Assembly (NCBI GenBank): GCA_022266195.1
Contig: WHVY01000001.1
Location: 1,798,001-1,862,000, forward strand
Direction of reading: 5' to 3'
DNA from: Tetranychus cinnabarinus
Taxonomy: Eukaryota; Arthropoda; Arachnida; Trombidiformes; Tetranychidae
DNA: 64,000 bases
The position numbers and the translations under genes are program-made. Below the pieces are notes generated by a model. That model searched no databases, was not told the DNA's origin, and was given only the letters and a program-made list of their open reading frames with translations. Shown in pieces: positions 1 to 12,780 of this stretch. Position 1 is the first letter of the stretch. The number at the start of each line of letters is the position of its first letter.

Positions 1-59
1 CACAAGACAAGGAATTAGTTGAAAGCTTGTTTGCCTATGTTAAAGACAATTTAATTTGA
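1..59 (+). CDS. 3' end of an unidentified gene
   Basis: In frame from base 3 the sequence encodes about 18 residues ending LVESLFAYVKDNLI and a TGA at 57-59. Composition looks like an amphipathic helix with coding-like codon use, unlike the AT-rich sequence that follows. A canonical AATAAA lies 13 bases past the stop (72-77). I do not recognise the protein. It could be chance, because only 57 bases are visible; the rest of the gene is outside the window. Confidence 0.4.
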   Translation, partial: QDKELVESLFAYVKDNLI

Positions 60-3000
60 CGTTGATTAATTAATAAATCACCAATTTAGTCAATTGTTTA
101 AACATTTATTTAGTCAATCATTTAATAATAACAAAAAGTTGAACCCAAAATGTTCATATCTTTTGTTATTATCAAATCAATCGGATAAACCAGATACTAT
201 CTTAACCAGGATCCGATCTAAAGCTCTTTTGTTGCTCTTCCTCTTACCAAGCTAATCCTTTACTTTGGGTCAATGGTTTCTTCTGTGGTAATCATAGACC
301 ACAATCAATCAGGTAATTAAGATGTTGATTAGGATGAGATGATCGATACAAAAGCACAATTAACTTTACCTTATAAACAAGATTATACCTTACAAATGAT
401 CATTTTGTTTCTTATTCAACCAACTCAACATTTCCAAGTGAACCATAATTTTTCAAATCATTACTGGTTCATTGAAATGTATAACAATTTTTATTAAAAC
501 CAGAAAAAATCTGGTTTGACAACTATTTAAGTTGCTATCCTTTCACCCTTTAACACCTCTTATTGTCCAGCTAAATCAATCTCCAACAAAACAGTTTATC
601 TTGCTGATTGCAAATGGATAAAACCAACCAGTTAATTGTATTGTTAGTTTTATTTAGACATTTAAATCATTCAGCCCAATTTCATTTCCATCTAAACTAG
701 TTTAATATTTTCTAACCCAATTTAACCTGAAAATGTTATTTTTGACCAACAATAGTCTAATTAAAATGATATAAACTTATCCAAATATTATTAAACATTT
801 GATTTGCTGATTTACTTGGCATTATGTATCACTTAAATCATCTTAAATTGCAAATTATGGCCAGTTATAGTAAATTGTGTGTTCAACCTTTCATTTGATT
901 CAAAGGTTTTTACTTTTAAACTTGAAATTTAACCCAAAGTTAATTTCTGATAAACAATCATTTAATTTGCTTTAAGGTAAATCATCATTAATCCTTATTC
1001 TTCTTTGCACAATTAACTGTTACAATAGTTTAACCCATTTTAATTAATTTGCTTACGCTTTTTGTTTTCCCAATCGCCGTTTCAAGCTGTACTTTAATGT
1101 TACCTTCAATGTTTACACATTCACATGTTTGACCTAAATTTTACATCATTTTTTTGAGTTGATGTTGCTTTTGTTTTGATTAACTTCAAGAATCATGATT
1201 TTGTCTGAGAAATGAAATACATAATGATAATCATGATAATCAGTTAATCATCAGACAACAGGTACACACAGTTTAATATTAATACACAAAAGGCACAGAG
1301 TGTTAACAAATGTTGATGTAACATCTTTAACCAGATTTGACCAAACCTTAAGGAAATGTATTGTGTTGAGCAGCTCTTTATTTTTTTGGTTAATTTAATA
1401 GCAACAGGTTTTAATCACTTTCAAGTATTAGCTGTTCAAAAGGTAAATTAATCAGCAAATATATAATCCGTAAAAATAAAAGGTTAACCAGTTGTTAGAG
1501 ACCAGACTTGATATGGTTTTACAATGTTAACCAAGAGTGTATTTAGCAAGGGTTAGCAACATTACCAGCCATCATCAGGCCTCACCGATATCGGATACTG
1601 TTAATCAACCAAGTTAAACCATTAATCACTGTCATCATCATGATCAACATTAATCTGGTAAAAACATTATTGAACTGAATTAAAAAAATACTAACACAAC
1701 CAGTCAAGTATAAATAAATCAAAAAATAAAATTACAGACAAACAAGCAAAGAGACATTTATTGCTCAAAAGCACTTGGTCAAGATTAAGCCATTATGGCT
1801 GAAAGATCAAAATGTTCATCCTGATTACTAAACAAAAGCATGGTGACCATAGAAGAAAATCTGGTAAATTCATGTAACTATTTAGAGACTGAAATATGAA
1901 TGAGAAAATATATTTGTTGAAAAGTTCAAATAATATCTTTTGTTGCAGCTTCGACTCTCCATAATCAAATATCCTTCCCTTTCAATGGTTCTTGATAGTC
2001 GACTCAGGTTAAGTCAATGCCAAAAGAGCTGGGATTCAGCAAATGACGATATGTTTATCAAAATTTGAAACACAAAGGCTTGTTTGATGTGAAATGCCTC
2101 TCTAGCTTGACCAAAGATCTGACCAAATCCAAGGCAAACCTTTTGAAGTAATATACCAAACTGGCAGTTAAGGAATGACATCAATCTGTGTATAAATGCT
2201 TGATAGACAAACACGAGATTAAATGATGTTAGATTTTCATGATTTCGCTATTGAAAGTTTATAATGAATCCTTGTCTTCTCCCGCATTTCGTATCTCATG
2301 TTTCCATGTTTCTTCCCCTTTTAGTTGTTTGAACCAGACGGGAAGATTTCATTGTTAATCGTGATTATTTGCCTCCGTAAGTAGCCCGATACGATCATCC
2401 TTATTTTACCAGATTAGATTAGCCATAAAAAGGTTGCGCTCATTCATGTGAAATCTGTTGAGATGGAATCTATTCTCATCATTTTATTTACACTCATTGT
2501 ATTGTGTAATAAGTTGTGGTCAGAGGCCATTTTGGTGAGATAGAACCAGAAAATTACAATAATGATTAGTTATAAAAAATTCAACCAGACATAACAAAGG
2601 TTCATTCAATAGTTTTCGTATCAAAAAATATCTGAACAAATACACAGACTCTGAAACTCTAATTCTTTTTTGTTCATTCCATACTTACTTTTTTTCAAAT
2701 TTTCCAAGCAATATCATGAAACTACTAATTTAACTGATTATTTTTCACACAATAAAGTCTATCTATAATAAGTCCGAACTTTTGAATGGCCATCATTTTT
2801 GCTTTTCATCACAATTGAGGAATGACGAGTAATGTTTTCGACTTGAACATAAGATATTACATTGTATTGAGCAAACAAAATCTGTCGACAATCACGATGG
2901 TTAGACAAAACATTAAGTGTTAGTAGGTTAATAAAAAATAAAATAACATTTTGATTAAAATTAATTAAAATTTAATTTTCCAAAAAATAACCCATTTTAT

Positions 3001-6000
3001 CAAATAAACAAACAAAACATAATATAAAAACCAAGCGTAATTCAATGAAAGCTAAGAAGCGCAAAAATCAAACATTGAAAGGTTGAGTACAAAATTGAAT
3101 AATTGAAATAACCTGAAATACGGTTAATAAATTATCAACATATTATATCCTTAATACTATTCCAATTAAGCTTTTAAACTAATGTCCAATCCAATTTACC
3201 TTGCAGGCAATTTGATCTAGATCGTCTTCTTCCTATTTTACCTTCAACATTGACTTGCAAATGCTATGACAGTGTTTACAACAGGTAAGCAAAGCAAGTT
3301 ATGTGAATCTGACAAAAATGAAGATTTCTTTTTCTCTCTTTTTGAGTACAAAAAAAGTCAAAGTTTCACAGATAAAAAGCAAGCTTGAGCCTTTTTTTCA
3401 AGTAAAACATGTAACATTCAGGTAAAGAGGGATTCGCCTGAGGATTTGATCTGGCTTACCTGTTGAAGCGTTCAATCTTTATGAACGCAACAAAATGGAG
3501 AATTATTTTCTTCTTCTTCTTCAAGACGATGATGATGATGGTGATAGTGATGATAATGATAATGATAATGATGAAAATAATTTGCAATAAGATGCAAGGA
3601 CATTCAGCTATTCAGTAGTGAGCAATAACTTTTTTTTTGCTGCTCAAAAAACTTGAGCTAACTCAAGGATCCGTGATCGGGAAAAGGTAAACTCAAGGTT
3701 TTTTTAATGCTTTTTTCTTCTTCGTCTTCATGTTCTTTATTCTTCTGAATTTCATCATTTTCATGATGGGAACAGAATGGAACCAGTAAAGCACACAAAC
3801 TGACAAATTGGACTCAACTTTCTGGTACAATTGAAATTCAAGTTGCCTTTGTTTCTGCTAAGCAAATACATATTCAAATTTACATTCATTCAAAATGTAT
3901 TCATTCAGCTTGCTGTTTACCACTTTTTGAGTCTGAACTTTTCTTCTTATCCTGTGATGCCAAGTTGTAACAATTAACGTCATGGGAAACAGTTTAATCT
4001 TGATTTTTATTCCCAATCAAAATCTGAGGTTTGCTTTGAGATTTTGGATTTTCTTTCAAATTTTTCTCTAAATTTGTTTTACTTTTGAATTTTTCTTCCA
4101 ACTTTTCCCTCAAAACTTGATGATTGATGAAAATGGCTTTTAATTCAAATTTTATTCACTTTGAACGTTTAATTTGCGAAAAATATACAAATCAATTTTG
4201 TTGATTGTGCAAAATTAACCCAAAAAAGGTTCAATTTTATATTCAAGGTAAATGAATATTCAAAAACGTTTAAACATCTCAACAATCAAGGTTAATACAT
4301 ACTTTTGTTTAACTTGTTATACATTCATTTTTTCACCAATCCTTATAATTGTGATTAGCAAATTGTAATCAAATGTTTACTTTACCACAATTAAAACAAT
4401 TTAGCAATCAATTATCCAAAATTTAAACGTTTTTCTTTGTTTTTTTACTTTACATTTTTGACCATTTTAAGGTTAGTTTGATGTTTCATATTTTCACTTA
4501 TGAATGATTAGGATTCAAGAATCAAATTTGATGACAAGAAAAGAGACTTTGGTTAAAAGGTGAAAATTAATTCTCAATTGATGATTTTAATGATAAATAA
4601 TGGGCTAAAAAGGTTTATAATTGATGAGTGTAATCAAGTAAATTTTCAGTGTAAATTAATCCAATAATAATAACAGTGTTTTAAGCCTTCTCACTTAGTA
4701 TTTCAATATTGCCAAGGTTGATTGATTGGGTAAAGGTAAATCTGTAATGTAATCAAAAAGATTGTATGATTTAGCTAATTGATTTTGATTAATTGATCAA
4801 TTAAGAAGGGTTTAGACAATAGTTAAATTGTAAACGGGAAACTTAAATGATTTCAGGTTTCAATGAAAATGTTGAGTAAAAATATTGAGATTTAGTCATT
4901 GATTGTACATTAAATTAATCATCAATTATTTTAGTCTGGACTGTTAATGTTATTACTTCAATTGAACAATTTAAGATAAATCATGTTGCTCTTGTTAAGG
5001 AAATGGTTAATACTTGTACTTTAACTGGCCAATGTTACCTAAAATTTTGGGGTAACTTTGAAAGGTTTTGAATGATGAATAAATTTTACTTTACTTTAAA
5101 ACTATCATTGTTACCATTGTTAACCTGAAAACCAGAGTTGAACCTGCAAAAGTGATTCCAGGTCAGGTCAAATGGGAACCTATGGGAACCTGAAACCTGT
5201 TGAAAAAATAAAGAGTCATTGTAATTGGAATTTAAAAGCATTTCTTTGGAAATTTGGCAAATTTTCACTCAAATATATTTTCAATATTTTCATCTCAATA
5301 TAATAATATTTGTAAAATTAGTTGCCATTACGAGTGATCGTAAAGATTCAACATCTCTGTAGGGACGAAAGTTGTATTGGTAAAACTGGTTGATGCTTGG
5401 CAACACCTGAAGAACCCAATTTTGATACCAGGAAAAAGAAGAGTAAAGGTGTTCATTTTTGGTCTTTTTTTGTGCCCTTTGCTTAAAGTATTATAATAAT
5501 AGTACAACTTTAGTCTTCTTTATTAACCAAAGAATGGCAAACTTGGTAAAGCTGGAAACGTCTTGAGCTTTTACCTTTCAAATTTCACATGATTGGAAGA
5601 TGAGAACAAAATTTTTACCTTTACTGGGCAACAAAAGGCTGTTTTTGGCTTTACCTTAAAATGTTACTCTTTCAATAATAAATAATCATTATTATTGTAT
5701 ATTTACAAACAAGTTTAGTCTTTGTAAGGTAAATTACTTTTACACATTAAACGTTTACCTTTAATTTATCCAACTAGCCGGAAGTTTGGTTCAATCACAT
5801 CGGCAACAAACAAGCAAAACAACAACCGCAAGCGTAAACAAAGAAACAAATTTTATATGAAAAAAGTGAATGTAATAGAGAAAAGGAAAGTTAAATTAAA
5901 ACCATAAATCTATGAATAATGAGAGACTATCAAAAAAAAAGTTGACTTCAACAGGCAAGTTGTATAATCATCTGACAATGATAGTGATAAAATGTAAATA

Positions 6001-8864
6001 CACTTAAATTGTGTCTAAATAAGTGTTTTAATTAAATGGTAAGATTGAAATGAGTTTGAATCAAGACAATCTGGTAACAATCAGAAACACTCTGAGGAAC
6101 CATTTAACATTAAAGTTGATAGTAAATGATGACAATGTTGACTTCTTGATGTTGCTTTCCTTTCCAGCCGTTTTAAACTACGTTACGGATGAATGTTACT
6201 TTTACTTATTCAATCTTCCCACCCTCTTCCTCCTCCATCACCATCATTACCATCAACATGGCCATCATCATTATTAGCAAGCTTTTTTTTCTGGTGCAAG
6301 ATTTTCAACATGAAAAACAAACGTTTCAACTTCGCACATTGACCTTTATAAATAAGTATAACAATGACCAAAAACCAGTCCAGTATTAGACGTAAATTTG
6401 TATTTGCCATCTTGATTCATCATTACTATCTGCCATCTTTGTCTTTGTTAACTGTTGACCCTAGAATCAATATAAATTGTGTAAATTGATATCACTTTGA
6501 TTAGGCTTGATGTAAGGGTAGATTGGTGAAGGTGCTGGTGAAGCCATTTTGGTTGTGGCTTTTTTTTGCTGCCTTTTCAAGGTGAAAATGCTGAGTCCTC
6601 GTTGTGTTGCTTTCTTTTTTTTTGTACACTCTTCTCATCGGCTGGTTCAAAAACTGCTTTTGTTGCTAAGCTTTAACCTTGCAAGTCTACACATATGTTT
6701 ACCAGCTTTTGGGTCTCGGGCTTTAAAATAGTAACCAAATATTACACAAAAAAAAGTCATGACTCTGTCAAAAGAAAGGCAAAAAATATGTACAATGATC
6801 AATGCTTTAGAATCTGGCTTTTTTTTCATTCCTTACTTTAGCTACAATTCATGTTGAAGATGTTGATGTTGAGTAAATTGCGTTCAATTGCTACGCGTGA
6901 TCACCTCATCATACTGTCAATATGATTTTCTTGGATGCTTTAGCAAAGACAGCCAGCTTGATTGTCATTGTTTCCCTCAATTTATCTTTGAATTTTGGTG
7001 TAATTTTCTGTGGAAGAGAGAAAAGAGAAAAAGAGACAAAATTAGCAAATTTGGTTTCGATTGTTGATTCAGATATTTGAAAATTGAACTCACTTGTTAA
7101 TCAACTGCAAACTCATTGTAAGCTTCAAATTTGGTCTATATTCTAGACTGTTTATGTTTAATCATTTCCTTTTGATTGGTATAGATCCACCTTATCATTG
7201 AACCTGCAACAAAAATAAATAAATACAGAAAAGGAATGATAATCTTGTAGTTGATTATTCTTGATCAAGGTAGACGATTGATTAGTTATTTTGATAATCT
7301 GGTCTCTCTCTCTCTCTGGGTTTTATGTTACCTGAAATTGAAAAAAGCAAACATTGAGTTTAATAAGTGAAAAATTGTCCTCTCATTATCATGGTCAAAA
7401 GATGCTAACTATTAATAACATGATAAATATACGATAGCTAGATGAACTTGCATGAACAAAATATAATGATAATTATTACAATTGCTACGAGTAATGCGAG
7501 AACTGAAAAAAAGTTGATTGTTTAACTAAGAGTAACTTGTTTTCTTGGTTTTGGTTTTACCTTACATTATCATTCGCTTTCCATCACACACTCTTTTTTT
7601 AATACACATTTAAAGACTAAATTTATTCATACACAATGAAGATGAATCGTCTTTATGCTTGGTTAATAATAAATTATAATTGTAATAACAATATCATTAT
7701 ATTATTATTTAAGGTTCACCGGGTAATGACCGGTAATTGTGAGAGAGATTCTTGACCACAACAAAAGGTATCTTCAAAATAAACTTTCAATTGAATGCGT
7801 ATATCAACAGGTTTATGAAAAAAAAGAAGAAACTTCATCTCAATATTGTTTAAACTGGACTTACCTATATAATTAACATTTAAGATGTGTTAAAGAGATG
7901 CTTTAATCAAATGTGAATGAATATTTCTCAGACAAATCATCAAGAATCTCAATTGAAAAAAAGATAAAAACGAGTCTGAACAAGTGAAAAGCTGTAACAC
8001 TATAAGGCTAAGGTAAAACAAAAAAGCGCGACCAGATTATTGAGATAGCTCTTTCAATTGGATTCAATTGTGTTCAACTGCTGTTGGAATTGGAAACACA
8101 GTTGTCATTATTAGATACCTTTACCATATGTGACCAAGCCCAAGGACAAAAAGAGGAACCATAATAAGTAACCATTCAATTCACGTAATTCATTATAACA
8201 TTTTTGACTTTTCACATTTCTTGCTCTTTGTTCAGGTAACTACTCCATCTACTCCATCTGTTGGTTTCAGAAAGAGTAAAATTTAATTTTTTTGTATGAA
8301 TTTTTTAATTCATTTTATTGTCAGTTTAATTGTCAGATTTGATATGAACGAGTGTTTCAAAATTGAACAAACCAAATTGATTCAAATCAGTTTAAAATTT
8401 GAATCTATTGATTGACTTACTTCTTGTTAATGTTAAAACGTTAGTTTACTTTGCTAATCAAAGGATTAACACACTTTATTGCCAACAAATCTAAAGAGTA
8501 AAGAAGTGCGTCTCTTTGAAGAAACCGTTATTCATTGTTGTTTGACTTTAAAAGGGTACTTTTATTGGAAGTTGTTTAACACAATTTAATTGAAATCAAT
8601 TGTTGAACTGAACAAATTGTGATGAATTGAAATTCAAAATCAAAATGTCAAAAATTTACGATTAAATGGCGCTGGGTATGCCATCTATAGAGCTTTTAAA
8701 ACCTTACCTGATCATATGAGTCAATTTATTTGCTCATATTTAGCTTTACTTGTCTTCAATGTTTACGTTAATTATTATTTACGTGTGATCTTGGCTTTAT
8801 TTTTTATGTTTTAAATCATCTTCTTACATTTAAAGATATCCTTTATCCTTTGTTGTCTTCTACA
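60..8864. other. Gene-poor region upstream of CUL2
   Basis: About 8.8 kb of AT-rich sequence with many poly-T and poly-A tracts. No frame shows a family I recognise and open frames are short (under 80 codons). A block at about 1980-2240 is less AT-rich than its surroundings and has a 66-codon open frame on the minus strand, but no ATG start and no recognisable motif. The region may hold distal regulatory sequence or untranslated exons of CUL2; none can be demonstrated. Confidence 0.5.
3506..3575. repeat. TTC and GAT/AAT microsatellites
   Basis: A short (TTC)n run at about 3508-3521 is followed by imperfect GAT/GGT/AAT triplets and GATAAT hexamers to about 3575. Simple-sequence repeat only. 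Confidence 0.85.
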
Positions 8865-11475
8865 ATGACTTTACGGCCAGTGGAAGTTGATTTTAATGAG
8901 AGTTGGAATCGTTTGCGCAGTACACTTGAATCGGTGATTTTGTTGAATAATGTTAACAAGAAAGAATGGAATGAAAGATTTTCCGATGTTTATAAGATGT
9001 GTGTTGCTAAGCCTAACCCGTACCCGGAGGAATTATACGAGGAAACGAAAAAATTTATCATCACTCATGTACAAAAACTTCATTCACAAATATGTTTACG
9101 GGTTCAAATGGGTGATAACCTGTTGGTAAACTACTATCAAGAATGGCTGGTTTATCGAGATGGTATACAGTTCATGGATAAATTGTACATGTACCTAAAT
9201 AATCAACATCTTAAGAAAATGAAATTAGGCGATTCAGAACTTAATTATGGTTATGCGGATACTGAAGATCAAAAATTAGAGATTGGTGAATTAGGTCTTT
9301 CGTATTGGAGGAAATATATGATTGAACGCTTGTCTGACGATCTCGTGAACCTTTTGCTTCAAGCTTTTGAAAAGTATGTCATTTCTACATAGTTTCATCC
9401 TTGAATTGCAACCTTGTTACATTTTTAAATCAAGTTTACTTGTATTAATCTCGCGAATAAGCGTTTAAGATATCAACTGCATTTAAATTTATTCTCAATG
9501 TATTTTTATATTCTTCTAATTTGCATTTCATTTTCTAATCAACAGCGATCGTCTTGGTAATCCTACTAATGAAAGCGTGGTCCAAGGAGTTATCGAGTCT
9601 TTTGTCATGGTTGAAGCATACAAGAAAAAGGAGAAGGACCTAAATCTTTATCGCGAAATTTTTGAGACACCATTTTTGGAAGCCACTCGTAAATATTACT
9701 CTAGAGAAGCATCTAAGCTACTTGCTCAGTACGATTGTTCGCAATATATGGAAAAAGTGTTACAGAGATTGGATTCAGAAATTTTACGAAGTCGTAAATA
9801 TCTTCACGTTTCTTCTCATTCAAAAGTTAGTGAGGTTTGTGAAGAAGAAATGGTTGCCAAGCATCTCGACTTTCTTCATGCCGAATGTCAAAGGATGGTG
9901 GTCAGTGAAAGTCGAAAAGATTTACATAACATGTTTAAATTATTGAAACCTATTGGACCTGGAATTCAACACCTTGTTAGTGAGGTTCAAAAACATTTTA
10001 CTAAAATTGGTTTGGATGCCATAAGCAATTTGTCTGGTGATAATATTGCTAACAGTTTTGTTGAAAATTTATTAGAAGTTTACCGTAAACAACGCGATTT
10101 AATTAACGATGTCTTTAATTCGGATCAACAATTTATTGGAGCCCTAGATAAAGCATGTTCCTATGTGATCAATTATCGAGTCAATTCTAAAGTTCCTTGT
10201 CGTTCAGCCGAGTTACTGGCCCGTTATTGTGACTCTCTGTTGAAGAAAACATCAAAAAGTGTCAATGAATTTGAAATAGATGAAAAGCTTCGACGTTCTA
10301 TCACAATATTTAAATACATCGATGATAAAGATGTTTTTCAAAAGTTCTATGCCAAAATGTTGGCCAAAAGGTTAATACACTGTCAATCTGTATCAATGGA
10401 TTCAGAAGAGTCAATGATAAACAAGTTGAAGCAAGCTTGTGGTCATGAATTTACATCTAAACTTCATCGCATGTTTACCGATATTAAAATCTCTAACGAT
10501 TTAAATGACAGCTTCAGCGAATGGTGCAAAAAAGAGAAACAGGGTTTGGGCGGCATCAACTTTAATATTTTTGTTCTTCAAGCCGGAGCCTGGCCATTGG
10601 CTCAAAATTTATCTTCACCCTTCTCCATGCCCCATATTTTGGAGAAATCATGTTGCAATTTCGAAACGTTTTACAATAAAACTTACCATGGAAGAAAATT
10701 AACCTTCCTTCATCATCTTTCTACATGTGAGGTTAAAATTTGTTTCTCCAAAAAAACATACCTAGCATCAATGTCTACATATTACATGGCTATACTTTTA
10801 TTATTTGAAAACACTGAACAGTTGTCTTTCAAAGAGATTCAAATGAGTACTAATCTAACGGAAGATTTGCTCTCTAAACATCTGAGTATGCTGATCGACA
10901 TGAAAATTCTTACTCTGGATTCAGTCTTACTGGATAACTCTACTGTTAATAAATCATCATCTAATGAGGAAGGATCATCACCTACTCCAATGAAATACAA
11001 TTTGGAACCAGAAACCCAATTAAATTTGAATTTAAATTTTGTTAGTAAAAGAACTCGCTTCAAGATTCTTGCAGTTAATCAAAAAGAAGTCACTCAGGTT
11101 TGTGATTAAACAAATTGAGTTTACATTCAAAATTTTCAATTGCAGACTATTTTTTGCAATAACCATTATTTAAAATTACAGTAGTAATTAATTTTTCTTC
11201 TATTTTCTCCCTTTAAATCACAGCATCAAGAAGTTGAACAAACTCATTCATCAGTTGACGAAGACAGAAAATTATTTTTACAAGCTGCCGTTGTACGAAT
11301 CATGAAAGCTCGAAAAGCGATGAAGCACAACCAGCTTATTCAGGAAGTGATTGATCAGGCCAAGAATCGTTTCGCTCCAAGTATACCTATGGTTAAAAAG
11401 TGTATTGAAGCATTAATTGAAAAGCAGTATCTTGAAAGGACATCCTCGCAGGATGAGTACAGTTATATCGCCTAA
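8865..11475 (+). CDS. CUL2: Cullin-2, scaffold of CRL2 ubiquitin ligases
   Basis: Three coding exons: 8865-9373, 9546-11097 and 11224-11475, joined by GT-AG introns of 172 and 126 bp, giving 770 residues (human CUL2 is 745). I start at the ATG at 8865 (MTLRPVEVDF), which lines up with the human N-terminus; the open frame extends five codons upstream without an ATG. The N-terminal helical repeats (first about 400 residues) bind the Elongin BC-receptor module. The cullin homology domain includes FKYIDDKDVFQKFYAKMLAK. The C-terminal winged helix carries VVRIMKARK, the conserved NEDD8-acceptor lysine context, and ends DEYSYIA. Similarity is much closer to CUL2 than to CUL1, 3, 4 or 5 as I remember them. 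By family knowledge it holds RBX1 and assembles VHL/Elongin-type E3 ligases in nucleus and cytoplasm. No disabling change seen. Confidence 0.97.
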
Positions 11476-11585
11476 GATGATATAGTTGAAATAATTATGA
11501 TCGTTCTCTCTCATTTGAAAAAAATGTGTGTTTTGTCTCTTTTATTGTTAATTTGTGTATTTAAATGAGTTTATAAACAAAATCA

Positions 11586-11591
11586 AATAAA
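11586..11591 (+). terminator. CUL2 polyadenylation signal
   Basis: Canonical AATAAA 110 bases past the CUL2 stop, in the expected place for 3' end formation. Confidence 0.6.
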
Positions 11592-11663
11592 CTCGCTTGA
11601 AGCAATTTATTCCTACTATTCATATTTTCACGTTTAATAAACAAGAAAAGTACCATTGGAAAA

Positions 11664-12404
11664 AACTTCGACCGTTAAGAGTAGAGACTTTGTGAGTTTT
11701 TAGAGACAAAAGCTGAGTTAATTTTCGAAAAAAATCTAGGTCAAAGTGAAACTTCGATCGCCTTTTTTTCAAGAATAAGAACAGATTTTTTCATGAAACG
11801 CATTAACTGCTTAACCAGAAAATGTACGAATTTTTAATGAAAATAATTCTCTGTTTTTGACCAACAGATCACTTTAATTTTCAGTTAAATTGAACGCTTT
11901 CTGCGACGGTAAGAGTTAGAGATTTTAGACTCATTTTTTGACGATATAACTTATGTGCAAACATGCTGCATCAGTAACTTTTATCGATTTATCAATAATT
12001 CTTTGATTTTCACCTTTACCCCCAAAACTTTGAGCCTCAATATTTCGACAATTATAACAACTACAATCATCATTATTTTCCTAAACATTAGATTCTATGA
12101 TGGGTAGAAATGAGCTTTAGTTATAATTTAACTGAAAATAGGTGTGAGCTGTTGTATAGATACAGAGAAATTTTGTTCATTAAAAATAAGTGCATTTTCT
12201 GGTTAATCAGCAAAATTTACGCCAGGGAAATGAGTTTCATGAAAAAATCTGGTTTTATTAATGAAAAAAAGGCGATCGAAGTTTCAACTTGGCCTCGGTT
12301 TTTTCCCAAAGACCCGAAAAAAATTTCCAACATCTCTAATAAAATCAGTTTTTATTTTCCTGCAAACTCAAAAAGTATCAACTCTTAACGGTCAGGTCGA
12401 AGTT
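11664..12404. repeat. Palindromic interspersed element with inverted arms
   Basis: Two arms of roughly 300-350 bp face each other. The left end (11664-11682) reads AACTTCGACCGTTAAGAGT; the right end (12381-12404) is its reverse complement with a 5-base insertion. Inside, both arms share GAAACTTCGATCGCCTTTTT and ATTTTTTCATGAAAC motifs in mirrored positions (about 11750-11800 against 12235-12290). The 92-codon open frame over 12110-12388 is simply the right arm. Related sequence recurs at 45270-46480 and 49914-51230. No transposase is present, so it resembles a non-autonomous foldback or MITE-like element. The segment 11476-12780 holds nothing else recognisable apart from a microsatellite. Confidence 0.75.
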
Positions 12405-12443
12405 ATTGTCCTTCAAAAAGAAAATTTAAAATTGTAACAAATT

Positions 12444-12507
12444 CTTCATCCCCATCTTCATCCCCATCTTCATCCCCATCCTCATCCTCATCTTCTCATC
12501 TTCATCT
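12444..12507. repeat. CTTCATCCCCAT minisatellite
   Basis: About three tandem copies of the 12-mer CTTCATCCCCAT run into degenerate CTCATC units. Located 270 bp upstream of the K-Cl cotransporter start, probably in its 5' untranslated or promoter region. Confidence 0.85.
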
Positions 12508-12780
12508 TTGGAATTATATTGAAAGAACAACCTTCGCGGTTGATAAATTTATCCGCTCATGTTCGTAATCGAATATATCTTCCTCTTTTTCTCATCATTT
12601 CCAGGATTCTGCTCTTTTCTTATATCATTCCTCTTCTACTCTCCATCAACAAATTTGCTTTTTTCCTCGTAAAGCAATGTTTCCAAATGATAAACATTAA
12701 TCCTTGTCTTCGATTTATTCCATTATTTTAATGACTAGATGAAAAAGTGAGCTGACCCGTTCTCGTTTACCGTTACCGAA

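Noticed and set aside
2014..2214. 66-codon minus frame in a locally less AT-rich block
   Set aside because: No ATG, no recognisable motif, no clear splice sites; noted only as a region of different composition.
12110..12388. 92-codon plus frame
   Set aside because: It is the right arm of the palindromic repeat.
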